This document shows, piece after piece, positions 34,402 to 41,975 of a stretch of DNA of 64,000 nt (position 1 is its first letter; each line of letters starts with the position of its first letter). Both the position numbers and the translations under genes were made by a program. Location: positions 14,923-78,922 of the forward strand of contig DAORMJ010000019.1 in assembly GCA_035440445.1 (NCBI GenBank). Direction: 5' to 3'. Under the pieces are notes generated by a model. It did not search any database. It saw only the letters and a program-made list of their open reading frames with translations, and was not told the origin of the DNA. This DNA comes from Ga0077548 sp035440445 (GTDB lineage: Bacteria > Pseudomonadota > Alphaproteobacteria > Rhizobiales > Xanthobacteraceae).

Positions 34402-34809
34402 ATAGGCCGCCAGCGCCTGCCGCCAACGCCCGAAACCGCATTTCCCGGCGTCCGCCGGAGGCGTTCCGCGTCACCACACACCGCCAATGCCATGAATTTA
34501 AGGTGATTTAGAGGAGCAAGGCGGTTCCGCAAGCCGCGGTCGGGAGCCATGCATTACCGCCGACTTGAGACTGTCCGCGGTGGGGACCGGCGCCATGGCC
34601 TTTTCGGCAGATCCGCCGGCGGACGATATGGCCGGGCTCGGTGACAGGGCGGATGGCTAAAGTTTTACCGATCTCGTTTCGTGATTGCTAATTGTGCCGG
34701 AACAAGGCTTCGCGCGGTTCGTGCAAGACCGCGCCTTTCACGGATGCCCGAAAGACTTAGTTAAAGACGCAGTGCGACTGTCCCCGGCACATTTCTCCGG
34801 AGACCCGCC
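34402..34809. other. Gene-free interval between clpS and tadG-like gene
   Basis: About 400 bases without a supportable gene. It should carry the divergent clpS and TadG promoters. Small hairpins (GCGGTTCCGCAAGCCGC near 34526, TCCGCCGGCGGA near 34611) are visible, but no terminator or recognised RNA. A 31-codon ORF from 34550 has no supporting features. Confidence 0.6.
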
Positions 34810-36180
34810 ATGGGGCTTTTCAAGCGTTTTTGGTCCGGCCACGAAGGCCGCAAGGGCAACATCGCAATCCTGTTCGCGCTTTCGCTCGTCCCCATCGTGG
34901 GCGCAACCGGCGCGGCGGTGGACTATTCGCTCGCCAACGCGAGCCGCACCTCGATGCAGAAAGCGCTCGACGCCACCGCCCTCGCCCTCGCCAAACTGAT
35001 GCCCCTCACGCAGGCGCAGCTCAATACGCAGGGCTGGCAAATCTTCACGGCCAATCTCGGCAACATCTCCGTGGAGCTCACACAGGGCAATCTGCAAATC
35101 AGCACGCCGAGCACCGGCAAGCTCGTGTTGAGTGTGTCCGGTCAGTACCAGCCGGCGATCACGGGCGTGATCGGCATCAACCACTTTCCGGTCGGAGCAC
35201 GCGCCGAAGTCACCTGGGGCATCAAGAAGCTCGAACTCGCGCTGGCGCTCGACAATACGGGCTCGATGAGCTCCAGCAACAAAATGACGGAGTTGAAGAA
35301 GGCTGCGAAGAACCTGCTGACGACGCTGCAGACTGCGGCCAAGAATCCCGGCGACGTCAAAGTCTCGATCGTTCCGTTCAACACGGCCGTGAACGTCGGA
35401 ACCGCCAACCGTACCGCCACCTGGATTCGCTGGGATATCTGGGAATCGGAAAACGGTTCCTGCAGCCGCTCCGGCTATAATACGCAGTCCGCTTGCACTG
35501 CCGCGCAGTACTGCTCCCGCTCGCGGTACACGAACCGGAATTCGTGTCAGAACAATAACGGCACGTGGATCACGCCGACCTGGACCGCCTCCAACCGCAC
35601 CAACTGGAACGGCTGCGTCGAAGATCGCGACAAGGATACGAACGTCAACTATGACGCGCTGGATACGACGCCGACCGCGTCGGACACGACCAAATTCCCG
35701 GCATTCCAGTGCTCTTACACGGTCACGAACCTGATGCCGCTTTCCTACGACTGGACGGCGCTCGCGAACAAAATTGACGCGATGCAGCCGAACGGCGCGA
35801 CCAACGTGACGATCGGCCTTGCCTGGGCCTGGCATTCGCTCACGCCATCCGTGCCGCTGACGGAAGCAGCAGTGCCTTCGCAGGACTTGAGCAAGTTCAT
35901 CATTCTGATGACGGACGGCGACAACACGCAGAACCGCTTTGGCGGCAATGGCTCGTCTTACTGCGCGCAGTGCGACACCCGCACCGCCCTCGCCTGCACA
36001 AATGCAAAGGCCGCCGGCATTCGCATCTATACGATCCGCGTGATCGACGGGAATGCCGATCTCCTGCGCAACTGCGCGAGCGATCCCTCGATGTACTTCG
36101 ACGTACAGAGCGCGAGCGACCTCACCTCGGTGTTCAACGCCATCGGCGGTCAGCTCGCGAACCTGCACTTGTCGCAGTAA
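34810..36180 (+). CDS. TadG-like protein with TadE-type N-terminus and VWA domain
   Basis: A 456-residue envelope protein of the Tad/Flp pilus-associated TadG type. N-terminal basic region and TadE-like transmembrane segment (RKGNIAILFALSLVPIVGATGAAVDYS-type, about residues 15-40). Then a von Willebrand A domain with MIDAS DNTGSMSSS near residue 152 and a later MTDGDNTQN. A Cys/Asn/Thr-rich insert with several CxxS or CTAAQYC-like elements lies between. A GGAG precedes the ATG. No other tad genes are nearby, so it acts as an orphan copy; such solitary TadG-like genes are common in Rhizobiales. Confidence 0.88.
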   Translation: MGLFKRFWSGHEGRKGNIAILFALSLVPIVGATGAAVDYSLANASRTSMQKALDATALALAKLMPLTQAQLNTQGWQIFTANLGNISVELTQGNLQISTPSTGKLVLSVSGQYQPAITGVIGINHFPVGARAEVTWGIKKLELALALDNTGSMSSSNKMTELKKAAKNLLTTLQTAAKNPGDVKVSIVPFNTAVNVGTANRTATWIRWDIWESENGSCSRSGYNTQSACTAAQYCSRSRYTNRNSCQNNNGTWITPTWTASNRTNWNGCVEDRDKDTNVNYDALDTTPTASDTTKFPAFQCSYTVTNLMPLSYDWTALANKIDAMQPNGATNVTIGLAWAWHSLTPSVPLTEAAVPSQDLSKFIILMTDGDNTQNRFGGNGSSYCAQCDTRTALACTNAKAAGIRIYTIRVIDGNADLLRNCASDPSMYFDVQSASDLTSVFNAIGGQLANLHLSQ

Positions 36181-36207
36181 AACGCGGACAGCAAGACACG
36201 CATAAAA

Positions 36208-36231
36208 AAGCCCGGCCAGACGGCCGGGCTT
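36208..36231. terminator. Bidirectional terminator between tadG-like and phasin genes
   Basis: A 10-bp stem (AAGCCCGGCC... / GGCCGGGCTT) with tetraloop AGAC. An A-run lies on the left and TTTT on the right, so it serves both convergent genes. Confidence 0.9.
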
Positions 36232-36256
36232 TTCATTTTACGCCTTGAAGCAACGC

Positions 36257-36595
36257 TTACTTGAAGGTCGGAGCCTTCGTGAAGGCGCTCTCGAACGGCT
36301 TGTAGGCCGTCTTGGCAAAGTCGCCATAGAGTTCGCCGAACTTGGTCGCCTGCGCGACGAAGGCTTCATAGGAGGTCTTGAAGTACGAGGTCTGCACTTC
36401 GATCGCCTTGTCGAGCGACTTGGCGCCGAGAAGCTTCTCGAACGCAGCCGAGCCCTCTTCGAACGACTTCTTCGAGTAGTCGGCAAATTCAACGGCAATC
36501 GCCTGGGCGTTCTTCTGCAGGGATGCGAAGCTCTGCGCGGCGAGTTCGGCGTTGTCCTTGCTCAACTTCTGAAACTCTTCAAATTTCTCAATCAT
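36257..36595 (-). CDS. Phasin-family protein
   Basis: A 112-residue helical, amphipathic protein of the phasin family that coats polyhydroxyalkanoate granules. It begins MIEKFEEFQKLSKDNAELA and shows KNAQAIAVEFADYSKKSFEEG and ASKSLDKAIE-like spacing typical of phasin_2 proteins (here GAKSLDKAIEVQTSYFK). The start is ATG 36595 with GGGGA upstream. The AT-rich promoter region ahead of it holds two GCACTGCA boxes (36681-36726) that may bind the PHA regulator PhaR. Confidence 0.92.
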   Translation of the reverse strand: MIEKFEEFQKLSKDNAELAAQSFASLQKNAQAIAVEFADYSKKSFEEGSAAFEKLLGAKSLDKAIEVQTSYFKTSYEAFVAQATKFGELYGDFAKTAYKPFESAFTKAPTFK

Positions 36596-36680
36596 GGTAG
36601 TCCCCATATAGCCCCGCAGGGGCGTATCTGTTCCTAGACAGTGGGCGATGCATTTGCGCGACGCTCACTGCCTAAATAGT

Positions 36681-36726
36681 GCACTGCACAATAAAGTCAA
36701 CAGCTATATTGCACTGCAAAATTAAG
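36681..36726. promoter_or_regulatory. Paired GCACTGCA boxes, putative PhaR operator
   Basis: Direct repeats of a 16-mer, GCACTGCACAATAAAG (36681-36696) and GCACTGCAAAATTAAG (36711-36726), match at 14 of 16 positions and are spaced exactly 30 bp apart (about three helical turns). They sit in an AT-rich stretch ~90 bp upstream of the phasin start. PhaR of alphaproteobacteria recognises TGC/GCA-rich sites at phasin promoters, so autoregulation by PHA is the natural inference. Confidence 0.5.
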
Positions 36727-36903
36727 TATTTTTCATAAAATTTGACGTATTTGCATCTGATCACCGCGCAACAACCGGCGGCTTTACTCTTTCATAAGCC
36801 CACCCCCCCTAGCGTGAAGGGCTTCGGCGCTCTCGGCAGAAGCGCATTACTGGGCAATCGCCGGCAGGGTAACCTCCGGCCTCGAAACACACGGGACGGG
36901 CGT

Positions 36904-38715
36904 ATGAGTGTCGCGTTTTGGCGAAACCCGCATGGGAAGCGGGCCGCCGTGGCGGTGGCCGTAACGCTGATCGGCGCGGTCATTCTAATTTCATCGACAA
37001 CAGATGCCGATGCGCGCCGCAAGCGCGTGCGCCATACGGGCGCGTGGCAGGCGGGGTTTGCCGCGATCGTGGTCGATGCCAAAACCGGCAAGGTGCTGGA
37101 CGACGAGAACGCGGACGCGCTCCGCCACCCCGCCTCGCTGACCAAGATCATGACGCTCTACATGCTCTTCGAGCAGATCGAGCAGGGCAAAATCAGCCTG
37201 AAATCACGTCTTGCGGTATCAGAATACGCCTCGGAGCGACCGCCGTCGAAGCTCGGGCTTCCGGAAGGCACCACCATTGCCGCCGAGGACGCCATCAAGG
37301 CGCTGGTGACCCGTTCGGCGAACGACGTGGCCGTCGTGATCGCCGAGCACATCGCCGGCGACGAAGAGAAATTCGCGGCCCTCATGACCCAGAAGGCCCG
37401 CGCGCTCGGCATGTCGCGCACCGTATTCAAAAACGCCTCGGGCCTCCCCGACCGCGAGCAGGTAACGACCGCGCGTGACATGGCGACCCTCGGCCGCGCG
37501 ATCCAGGACCGCTTTCCCTCGCTATACGGCTATTTCTCCACCCGCTCCTTCGTGTGGCGCGGGCGCGTGATTGCGAACCACAACCGCCTGCTCGGCCGCG
37601 TGACCGGCGTGGACGGCATCAAGACCGGTTATACGAACGCCTCGGGCTTCAACCTCGTGACCAGCGTTCGCCACAAGAACCGCCACATCGTGGCCGTTGT
37701 GCTCGGCGGCCGCACCGGCGCGTCGCGCGACAACTACATGCGCGAACTGATTTCCGACAATCTCGACGATGCCTTCACGGGCAACCGGACGGCTCCGCTC
37801 GTCGTCGAAGCGCCCGCAGCGCGTCCGCAGCGCGTGGCACAGGTCCAGCAGCCCGCGCGGCCTGAGAAGAACGCCGTGGCCGAGAAGGACAAGAAGGAAG
37901 AGAAAGAGCAGAAGCCGCGCGTCGTGCGTGCCCCGCAGACGAAGCAGCAGAAAACGGTTGTCGCCGGCTCGAACGAACCGATCCGCCCGATCGCGGTGAA
38001 GACCATGCCGGTCGACGGCGAAGGCAAGGTGCAGAAGACTGCGAACGCAAGCCTCTTCGCGCTGCCCTTCTCCAACTTCAGCGTTGCCCACGCTGTACCG
38101 ACCCAGATGAGCGGCGGCGATCAGCGCAACGTCGTCGTGGCCGAAAATGCGCCCGAGGCACCCGCCGCGGCACAGGCCGAAGTGATCAACAACGAAACCA
38201 AGCCGCAGCCCCTGCCCGAGACCAACACGGCCGAACCCCCCGCTGCCGCCAAGCCCGAACTCAGCGAAACCGAAGAGCTGGAGATCGAGGCCCGCGTGCT
38301 CGCCGCCGTGCGCCACGAGAACAAGGAAGACGCCCTTTCGATCGCGCCCGAAGCCAAGAGCAAGATCCGCAGGCATCAGGTCGCCGCGACCGCCAGCATT
38401 CCGGCGGCAGTTTCCAATGCGGTAGCGAACAACGAGGACAACGGCGACCCAGTCCCCGCCGCGGCCCGCACCGGCTGGTCGATTCAGGTCGGCGCTTATC
38501 CGAATGCAAAACAGGCCCGCGAACGTCTGGACGAAGCAAAAGAATCCGCGACCGCCCTTCTCGCCAAGGCAAGCGCCTATACGGAGAAGGTGTCGAAAGG
38601 TTCCACTAACCTTTTTCGGGCACGGTTTGCCGGGTTCCAGACGGAATGGCAGGCGCGCCGCGCGTGCCAGAAGCTACAGCGCAGCCACTTCGACTGCATT
38701 GTTGCGAAGAACTAA
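36904..38715 (+). CDS. D-alanyl-D-alanine carboxypeptidase with C-terminal SPOR domain
   Basis: A 603-residue periplasmic penicillin-binding protein of the PBP5/6 class (peptidase S11). N-terminal signal/anchor at about residues 13-30; catalytic SLTK at 78-81, SAN at 138-140, KTG at 240-242. After ~residue 290 comes a long Pro/Ala/Lys/Glu-rich linker. A C-terminal SPOR domain (~525-603: GWSIQVGAYPNAKQARERL, ...FDCIVAKN) binds denuded glycan at the septum. The ATG at 36904 was chosen because the long upstream reading covers the phasin regulatory region and has no signal peptide. Confidence 0.93.
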   Translation: MSVAFWRNPHGKRAAVAVAVTLIGAVILISSTTDADARRKRVRHTGAWQAGFAAIVVDAKTGKVLDDENADALRHPASLTKIMTLYMLFEQIEQGKISLKSRLAVSEYASERPPSKLGLPEGTTIAAEDAIKALVTRSANDVAVVIAEHIAGDEEKFAALMTQKARALGMSRTVFKNASGLPDREQVTTARDMATLGRAIQDRFPSLYGYFSTRSFVWRGRVIANHNRLLGRVTGVDGIKTGYTNASGFNLVTSVRHKNRHIVAVVLGGRTGASRDNYMRELISDNLDDAFTGNRTAPLVVEAPAARPQRVAQVQQPARPEKNAVAEKDKKEEKEQKPRVVRAPQTKQQKTVVAGSNEPIRPIAVKTMPVDGEGKVQKTANASLFALPFSNFSVAHAVPTQMSGGDQRNVVVAENAPEAPAAAQAEVINNETKPQPLPETNTAEPPAAAKPELSETEELEIEARVLAAVRHENKEDALSIAPEAKSKIRRHQVAATASIPAAVSNAVANNEDNGDPVPAAARTGWSIQVGAYPNAKQARERLDEAKESATALLAKASAYTEKVSKGSTNLFRARFAGFQTEWQARRACQKLQRSHFDCIVAKN

Positions 38716-38818
38716 CAGTTACGAACGAAGTAGCGGCGAACGAACAACTCGAAGACCGGAATAAATCCGGCGAGAGGGAAGCGTCACTCGAACGAAGCGT
38801 AAGCGTTGCGTGGAGTAT

Positions 38819-39526
38819 CTAGTGATGTCGGCGAAGCAGAATTTCCTTGGCCTCGTTCACACGGGCCGCGAGGTAAGTGGAGCCTCCCTGGTCGGGGTGG
38901 AGCTTCTTCATGAGCGCGCGATGCGCGCGGCGGATGTCCGCGTCGGTGGCGCCCGGTTCAAGCCCCAGGATCTGATGCGCCTCTTCTTCGGTCATCGGGC
39001 CATGGCTCGCCGGCTCTCGGCTCCGCGCACCCACGTCTTCCTCGACGTCTTCACGCCATCGGGGCGCCCTGCGGTCGAGATAAGCTTCGAGTAGCGCCCG
39101 GCTCTCGTCGTCGAATTCATCGCGCAGCGTCAGAAGCGTCGGCGGATCGAGCGCATCCAGCGGCACGTTCTCGTATTTGCCTTTCAGGACGCGCCCGCGC
39201 ATCTCGCCGCTGTCGTGGTCGAGCTCCATTTCCAGAAACTGCGCACGAACGCGCGACACCTGCCCGCTCTTTCGCTGGGTACGCTGCGTCCAGCTTGCCG
39301 GGGCCTGAATCCATTTCAGGAGCGAAGCGCCGAAGAAGCCGAGCGGCACCGCGAGATAAAACTGCCCCCTGAACGCCAGAAAGGCGGCAAGCGCGAGCGC
39401 CCCGTAGCCTCCGGCCGTTCTGATGAGTTTCGCGATTTTCTTCGGATCGCTCGATGCAAGCACGCGCGCGCCGAACAAAAACAGCAAGAGCACGGCAAGG
39501 CCGAGCAATAAAGTAGGAATTCCCAT
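38819..39526 (-). CDS. Membrane-anchored J-domain (DnaJ-like) protein
   Basis: A 235-residue protein: a TM helix at the start (MGIPTLLLGLAVLLLFLFG), a second hydrophobic stretch (~43-68), a soluble middle (LEMELDHDSGEMRGRVLKG), and a C-terminal J-domain with the diagnostic HPD (LMKKLHPDQGG) near residue 210. J-domains stimulate Hsp70; anchored ones recruit DnaK to membranes, as in the TIM14/DjlA style. Its ATG overlaps the VWA gene stop by one base (TGATG), so the two are coupled. A very long upstream in-frame reading is only the shadow of neighbours. Confidence 0.9.
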   Translation of the reverse strand: MGIPTLLLGLAVLLLFLFGARVLASSDPKKIAKLIRTAGGYGALALAAFLAFRGQFYLAVPLGFFGASLLKWIQAPASWTQRTQRKSGQVSRVRAQFLEMELDHDSGEMRGRVLKGKYENVPLDALDPPTLLTLRDEFDDESRALLEAYLDRRAPRWREDVEEDVGARSREPASHGPMTEEEAHQILGLEPGATDADIRRAHRALMKKLHPDQGGSTYLAARVNEAKEILLRRHH

Positions 39527-40260
39527 CAGCGCATCTGCTCGATCAGTTTCACGGCCCCCGCTCCGCCGCGCGTGGAAAGATCGCGAAGCGCCTTGTGACC
39601 ACCGGCCGCGAAAGCGGCCGCCGCGCGCAAGAGTTCGCGAAGCTGCGACGCAGCCCCCGCGTCGAACGGACACCACGCTCCCTTGGTCAGCCGTGCAATC
39701 TCGCGAAAGGCATTCTCCGCGATCGGATCGCGGCCTTCCTGAAACATGAAGGCGGGAATGCCAAGGAGGCCAAGCTCGCCCGCCTTGGCGCAAAGATCGT
39801 CCACCGCCTCTTCCATGGCGTCGCCGACATAGACCAGCGCATCGATCTTGACGGGCTTGCTTTCGGCCCTCACGTGATCGAGCACGCGGCCGATCTGGGT
39901 ATGCCCGCCCTGGCAGGAAATACCGGCCATGATTTCGCCGAGCCGTGCCGGATCGGAATTCCATTTCGAGGCGCGGCATTCGCGCAGACCCCGGAAATAG
40001 ATCAGCTGCACGTCGAGACCGCCGATCGCGCCGGTTTCCTCGAACATTTCCGCCTGCAGCTTGCAGGCCAGATCCCAAGTCGGCTGGCGGCTCATCGTGG
40101 CGTCGAGCGCGAAAGCGAGCCTGCCCCGCTTGCCGTCCGTGCGCGGCCCGAGCGTCTTCGCCTTTGCCAGAAATGCGTCGATTTCCGCCCGCGCGGAAGG
40201 CCGTTCCCCGGGCAACTGGGCGTCGACAATCGTCGGTCGTTTGTCCTTGGTGGCGTTCAT
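39526..40260 (-). CDS. VWA-like (MIDAS-variant) cytoplasmic protein
   Basis: A 244-residue soluble protein with a von Willebrand A-like fold, function unknown. The MIDAS line reads FALDATMSRQPTWD (D-x-T-x-S form), with further acidic loops in YVGDAMEEAVDDL. It begins MNATKDKRPTIVDAQLPGE; an AGGAG site precedes the ATG at good spacing. It overlaps the J-domain gene downstream, and this tight pairing suggests joint action. It is divergent from panC. Confidence 0.82.
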   Translation of the reverse strand: MNATKDKRPTIVDAQLPGERPSARAEIDAFLAKAKTLGPRTDGKRGRLAFALDATMSRQPTWDLACKLQAEMFEETGAIGGLDVQLIYFRGLRECRASKWNSDPARLGEIMAGISCQGGHTQIGRVLDHVRAESKPVKIDALVYVGDAMEEAVDDLCAKAGELGLLGIPAFMFQEGRDPIAENAFREIARLTKGAWCPFDAGAASQLRELLRAAAAFAAGGHKALRDLSTRGGAGAVKLIEQMR

Positions 40261-40378
40261 GACTCCTAGATCGGGTGTTTCGGCGGGAAGCGCAACAGGC
40301 AAGCCCTTGGCGGGCGCAAACGCCTTTTGCTATCAGTCCCGCCTTCTTACGGTTCGGGTGTGGCGCGGGAGAGCGGCA

Positions 40379-41245
40379 ATGGCGAAAACGGCAAAACGAA
40401 AACCGCCGCGTGTGGTGAAGAGCGTCAAGGCGCTGCGCGACGCGACCGCCGACTGGCGCAGACGCAAGCTGCCGATCGCGCTCGTTCCGACCATGGGCGC
40501 GCTCCACGCGGGGCACATTTCCCTCGTCGATCTGGCAAAGAAATCTGCGAGGAAAGTCGTGGTCTCGATTTTCGTGAACCCGACGCAGTTCGGACCGAAC
40601 GAAGACTTCTCGCGCTATCCCCGCACGCTGAAGGCCGATCTCGACAAGCTCACCGAAGCTGGCGCCGAGCTCGTGTTCATGCCGGATGCGAAGGAAATCT
40701 ATCCCGAAGGCTTCGCGACCATGCTGACGCCTTCGGGCCCGGCCGCCGTCGGTCTCGATGACAAATTCCGCCCCGGACATTTCTCGGGCGTTGCGACGGT
40801 CGTCGCCAAACTCTTCACGTCGGTGATGCCGGACATCGCGATATTTGGCGAGAAGGACTATCAGCAGTTGCAGGTGATCAAGACCATGGCGCGCGACCTG
40901 CATCTGCCGGTGAAGGTCGTCGGCGCGCCTGTCATCCGCGAGAAGGATGGCCTCGCGCTCTCTTCGCGCAACGTCTATCTCTCGGCCGAAGATCGCGCGA
41001 CCGCGCCGATCCTGCATAAAACTTTGAAGCAGGCGGCGAAGGCGATCAAACGCGGCGACAACGCGGACGCGGTGCTAGACCAAGGGCGCAGCGAAATCGC
41101 AGCGGCTGGATTCAAGATCGATTATCTGGAACTGCGCGATGCAGGCACGCTCGCACCTGCCTCAAGTGAGACGAAGTCGAAAAAGCGCCTGCTGGTCGCG
41201 GCGAAGATCGGCAACACAAGGCTGATCGACAACATCGCCGTCTAG
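40379..41245 (+). CDS. panC: PanC, pantothenate synthetase
   Basis: Joins pantoate and beta-alanine with ATP, the last step of pantothenate synthesis. 288 residues. VPTMGALHAGHISLVDLAKK contains the ATP-binding HxGH-like motif; FVNPTQFGPNEDFSRYPR, FGEKDYQQLQVIKTMARDL and GLALSSRNVYLSAEDR (KMSKS-like SSRN) are all diagnostic. The ATG at 40379 follows GAGAGCGG. The short N-terminal extension (MAKTAKRKPPR) is basic. No panB neighbour is seen. Confidence 0.96.
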   Translation: MAKTAKRKPPRVVKSVKALRDATADWRRRKLPIALVPTMGALHAGHISLVDLAKKSARKVVVSIFVNPTQFGPNEDFSRYPRTLKADLDKLTEAGAELVFMPDAKEIYPEGFATMLTPSGPAAVGLDDKFRPGHFSGVATVVAKLFTSVMPDIAIFGEKDYQQLQVIKTMARDLHLPVKVVGAPVIREKDGLALSSRNVYLSAEDRATAPILHKTLKQAAKAIKRGDNADAVLDQGRSEIAAAGFKIDYLELRDAGTLAPASSETKSKKRLLVAAKIGNTRLIDNIAV

Positions 41246-41249
41246 ATTG

Positions 41250-41459
41250 TTACTGGTTCGGCGGCGCGACGGTGAAGAAGCCGAAATAGATTGCGGCAAA
41301 CGCAATCACCACAAGCGCCATGCCGATGGTCAGTACCCAGAACATGTTGCCGCGGTTTTCGCCCTGCCGGGCCTTGTTGGTCGGCAAGACGACCGGATCC
41401 GGCATGTTGGCGACGTTCTTCTCCGGCTGCTCGTAGTCAGCGCTGGCGCGTTCGGCCAT
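41250..41459 (-). CDS. Small C-terminally anchored membrane protein
   Basis: A 69-residue protein of unknown function with a polar N-terminus (MAERASADYEQPEKN), then one transmembrane helix near the C-terminus (VLTIGMALVVIAFAAIYFGFF). Such tail-anchored small proteins are seen in Rhizobiales next to panC-like genes. GGAGTAG precedes the ATG. Its stop lies four bases from that of panC (convergent). Confidence 0.7.
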   Translation of the reverse strand: MAERASADYEQPEKNVANMPDPVVLPTNKARQGENRGNMFWVLTIGMALVVIAFAAIYFGFFTVAPPNQ

Positions 41460-41534
41460 GGGGCTACTCCATTCTTTTCCCTGAAGGAAACGCGATAGCC
41501 CGGGTTTTGTTTCAGTCTTTATGGCAGCGCCGGC

Positions 41535-41972
41535 TCAAAGCAGTCCCATCTCGTTGAGCTGGCGGCGCATCTCTTCTGACATCGCGTCCGCGCCCTGCGC
41601 ACCCTTGGCAAGGTCTGCCGGAGCCTCACTGGCTTTCAGATAGCGCCAGCCCTGAAATGCGCTGCGGGGCTTCGGCATCACCGTCACGAGTTTGGGCTCC
41701 ATCACGATGCGGCAGCGTTTGATCCCCTCTTTGTCGGAGAACGGACGCAAATCGATCAGCTTTTGCCGGCACGAGATGACGCCTTTGATGACCCAGTAGA
41801 TCGAGCCGCCATCGAGCAGCGCTTCCTTCTGCGTCGGCATCATGCGCGTCGTGTGGATATGTTCGAGCGGCTGCTTCTTCTTTTTCTTTTCCGCGAGCCG
41901 TTCCTTGATCCAGTCGTCGAGTTCGCGAATGGAATCGACGCCGACGCTGAGCTTGATCAGATGCAACGCCAC
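41535..41972 (-). CDS. DUF1489 family protein
   Basis: A 145-residue soluble alphaproteobacterial protein of the DUF1489 family. It has the typical start MALHLIKLSVGVDSIREL, a Lys-rich loop (ERLAEKKKKKQPLE), and HIHTTRMMPTQKEALLDGGSIYWVIKG shortened here to HTTRMMPTQ and GSIYWVIKG. WRYLK and late AM.EEMRRQLNEMGLL are also family features. Function unknown. It lies three bases after the acyl-CoA carboxylase biotin subunit stop, so it is in an operon with it. Confidence 0.85.
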   Translation of the reverse strand: MALHLIKLSVGVDSIRELDDWIKERLAEKKKKKQPLEHIHTTRMMPTQKEALLDGGSIYWVIKGVISCRQKLIDLRPFSDKEGIKRCRIVMEPKLVTVMPKPRSAFQGWRYLKASEAPADLAKGAQGADAMSEEMRRQLNEMGLL

Positions 41973-41975
41973 GGC

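Noticed and set aside
34550..34645. Possible 31-codon ORF in the clpS-tadG interval
   Set aside because: No homology, no convincing ribosome site and Arg/Gly-biased composition.
38819..41017. A 732-codon minus-strand reading across the J-domain, VWA and panC genes
   Set aside because: Only its last 235 codons (from 39526) are homologous to a J-domain protein. The rest is the antisense of panC and an out-of-frame reading of the VWA gene, and high GC keeps such frames open.
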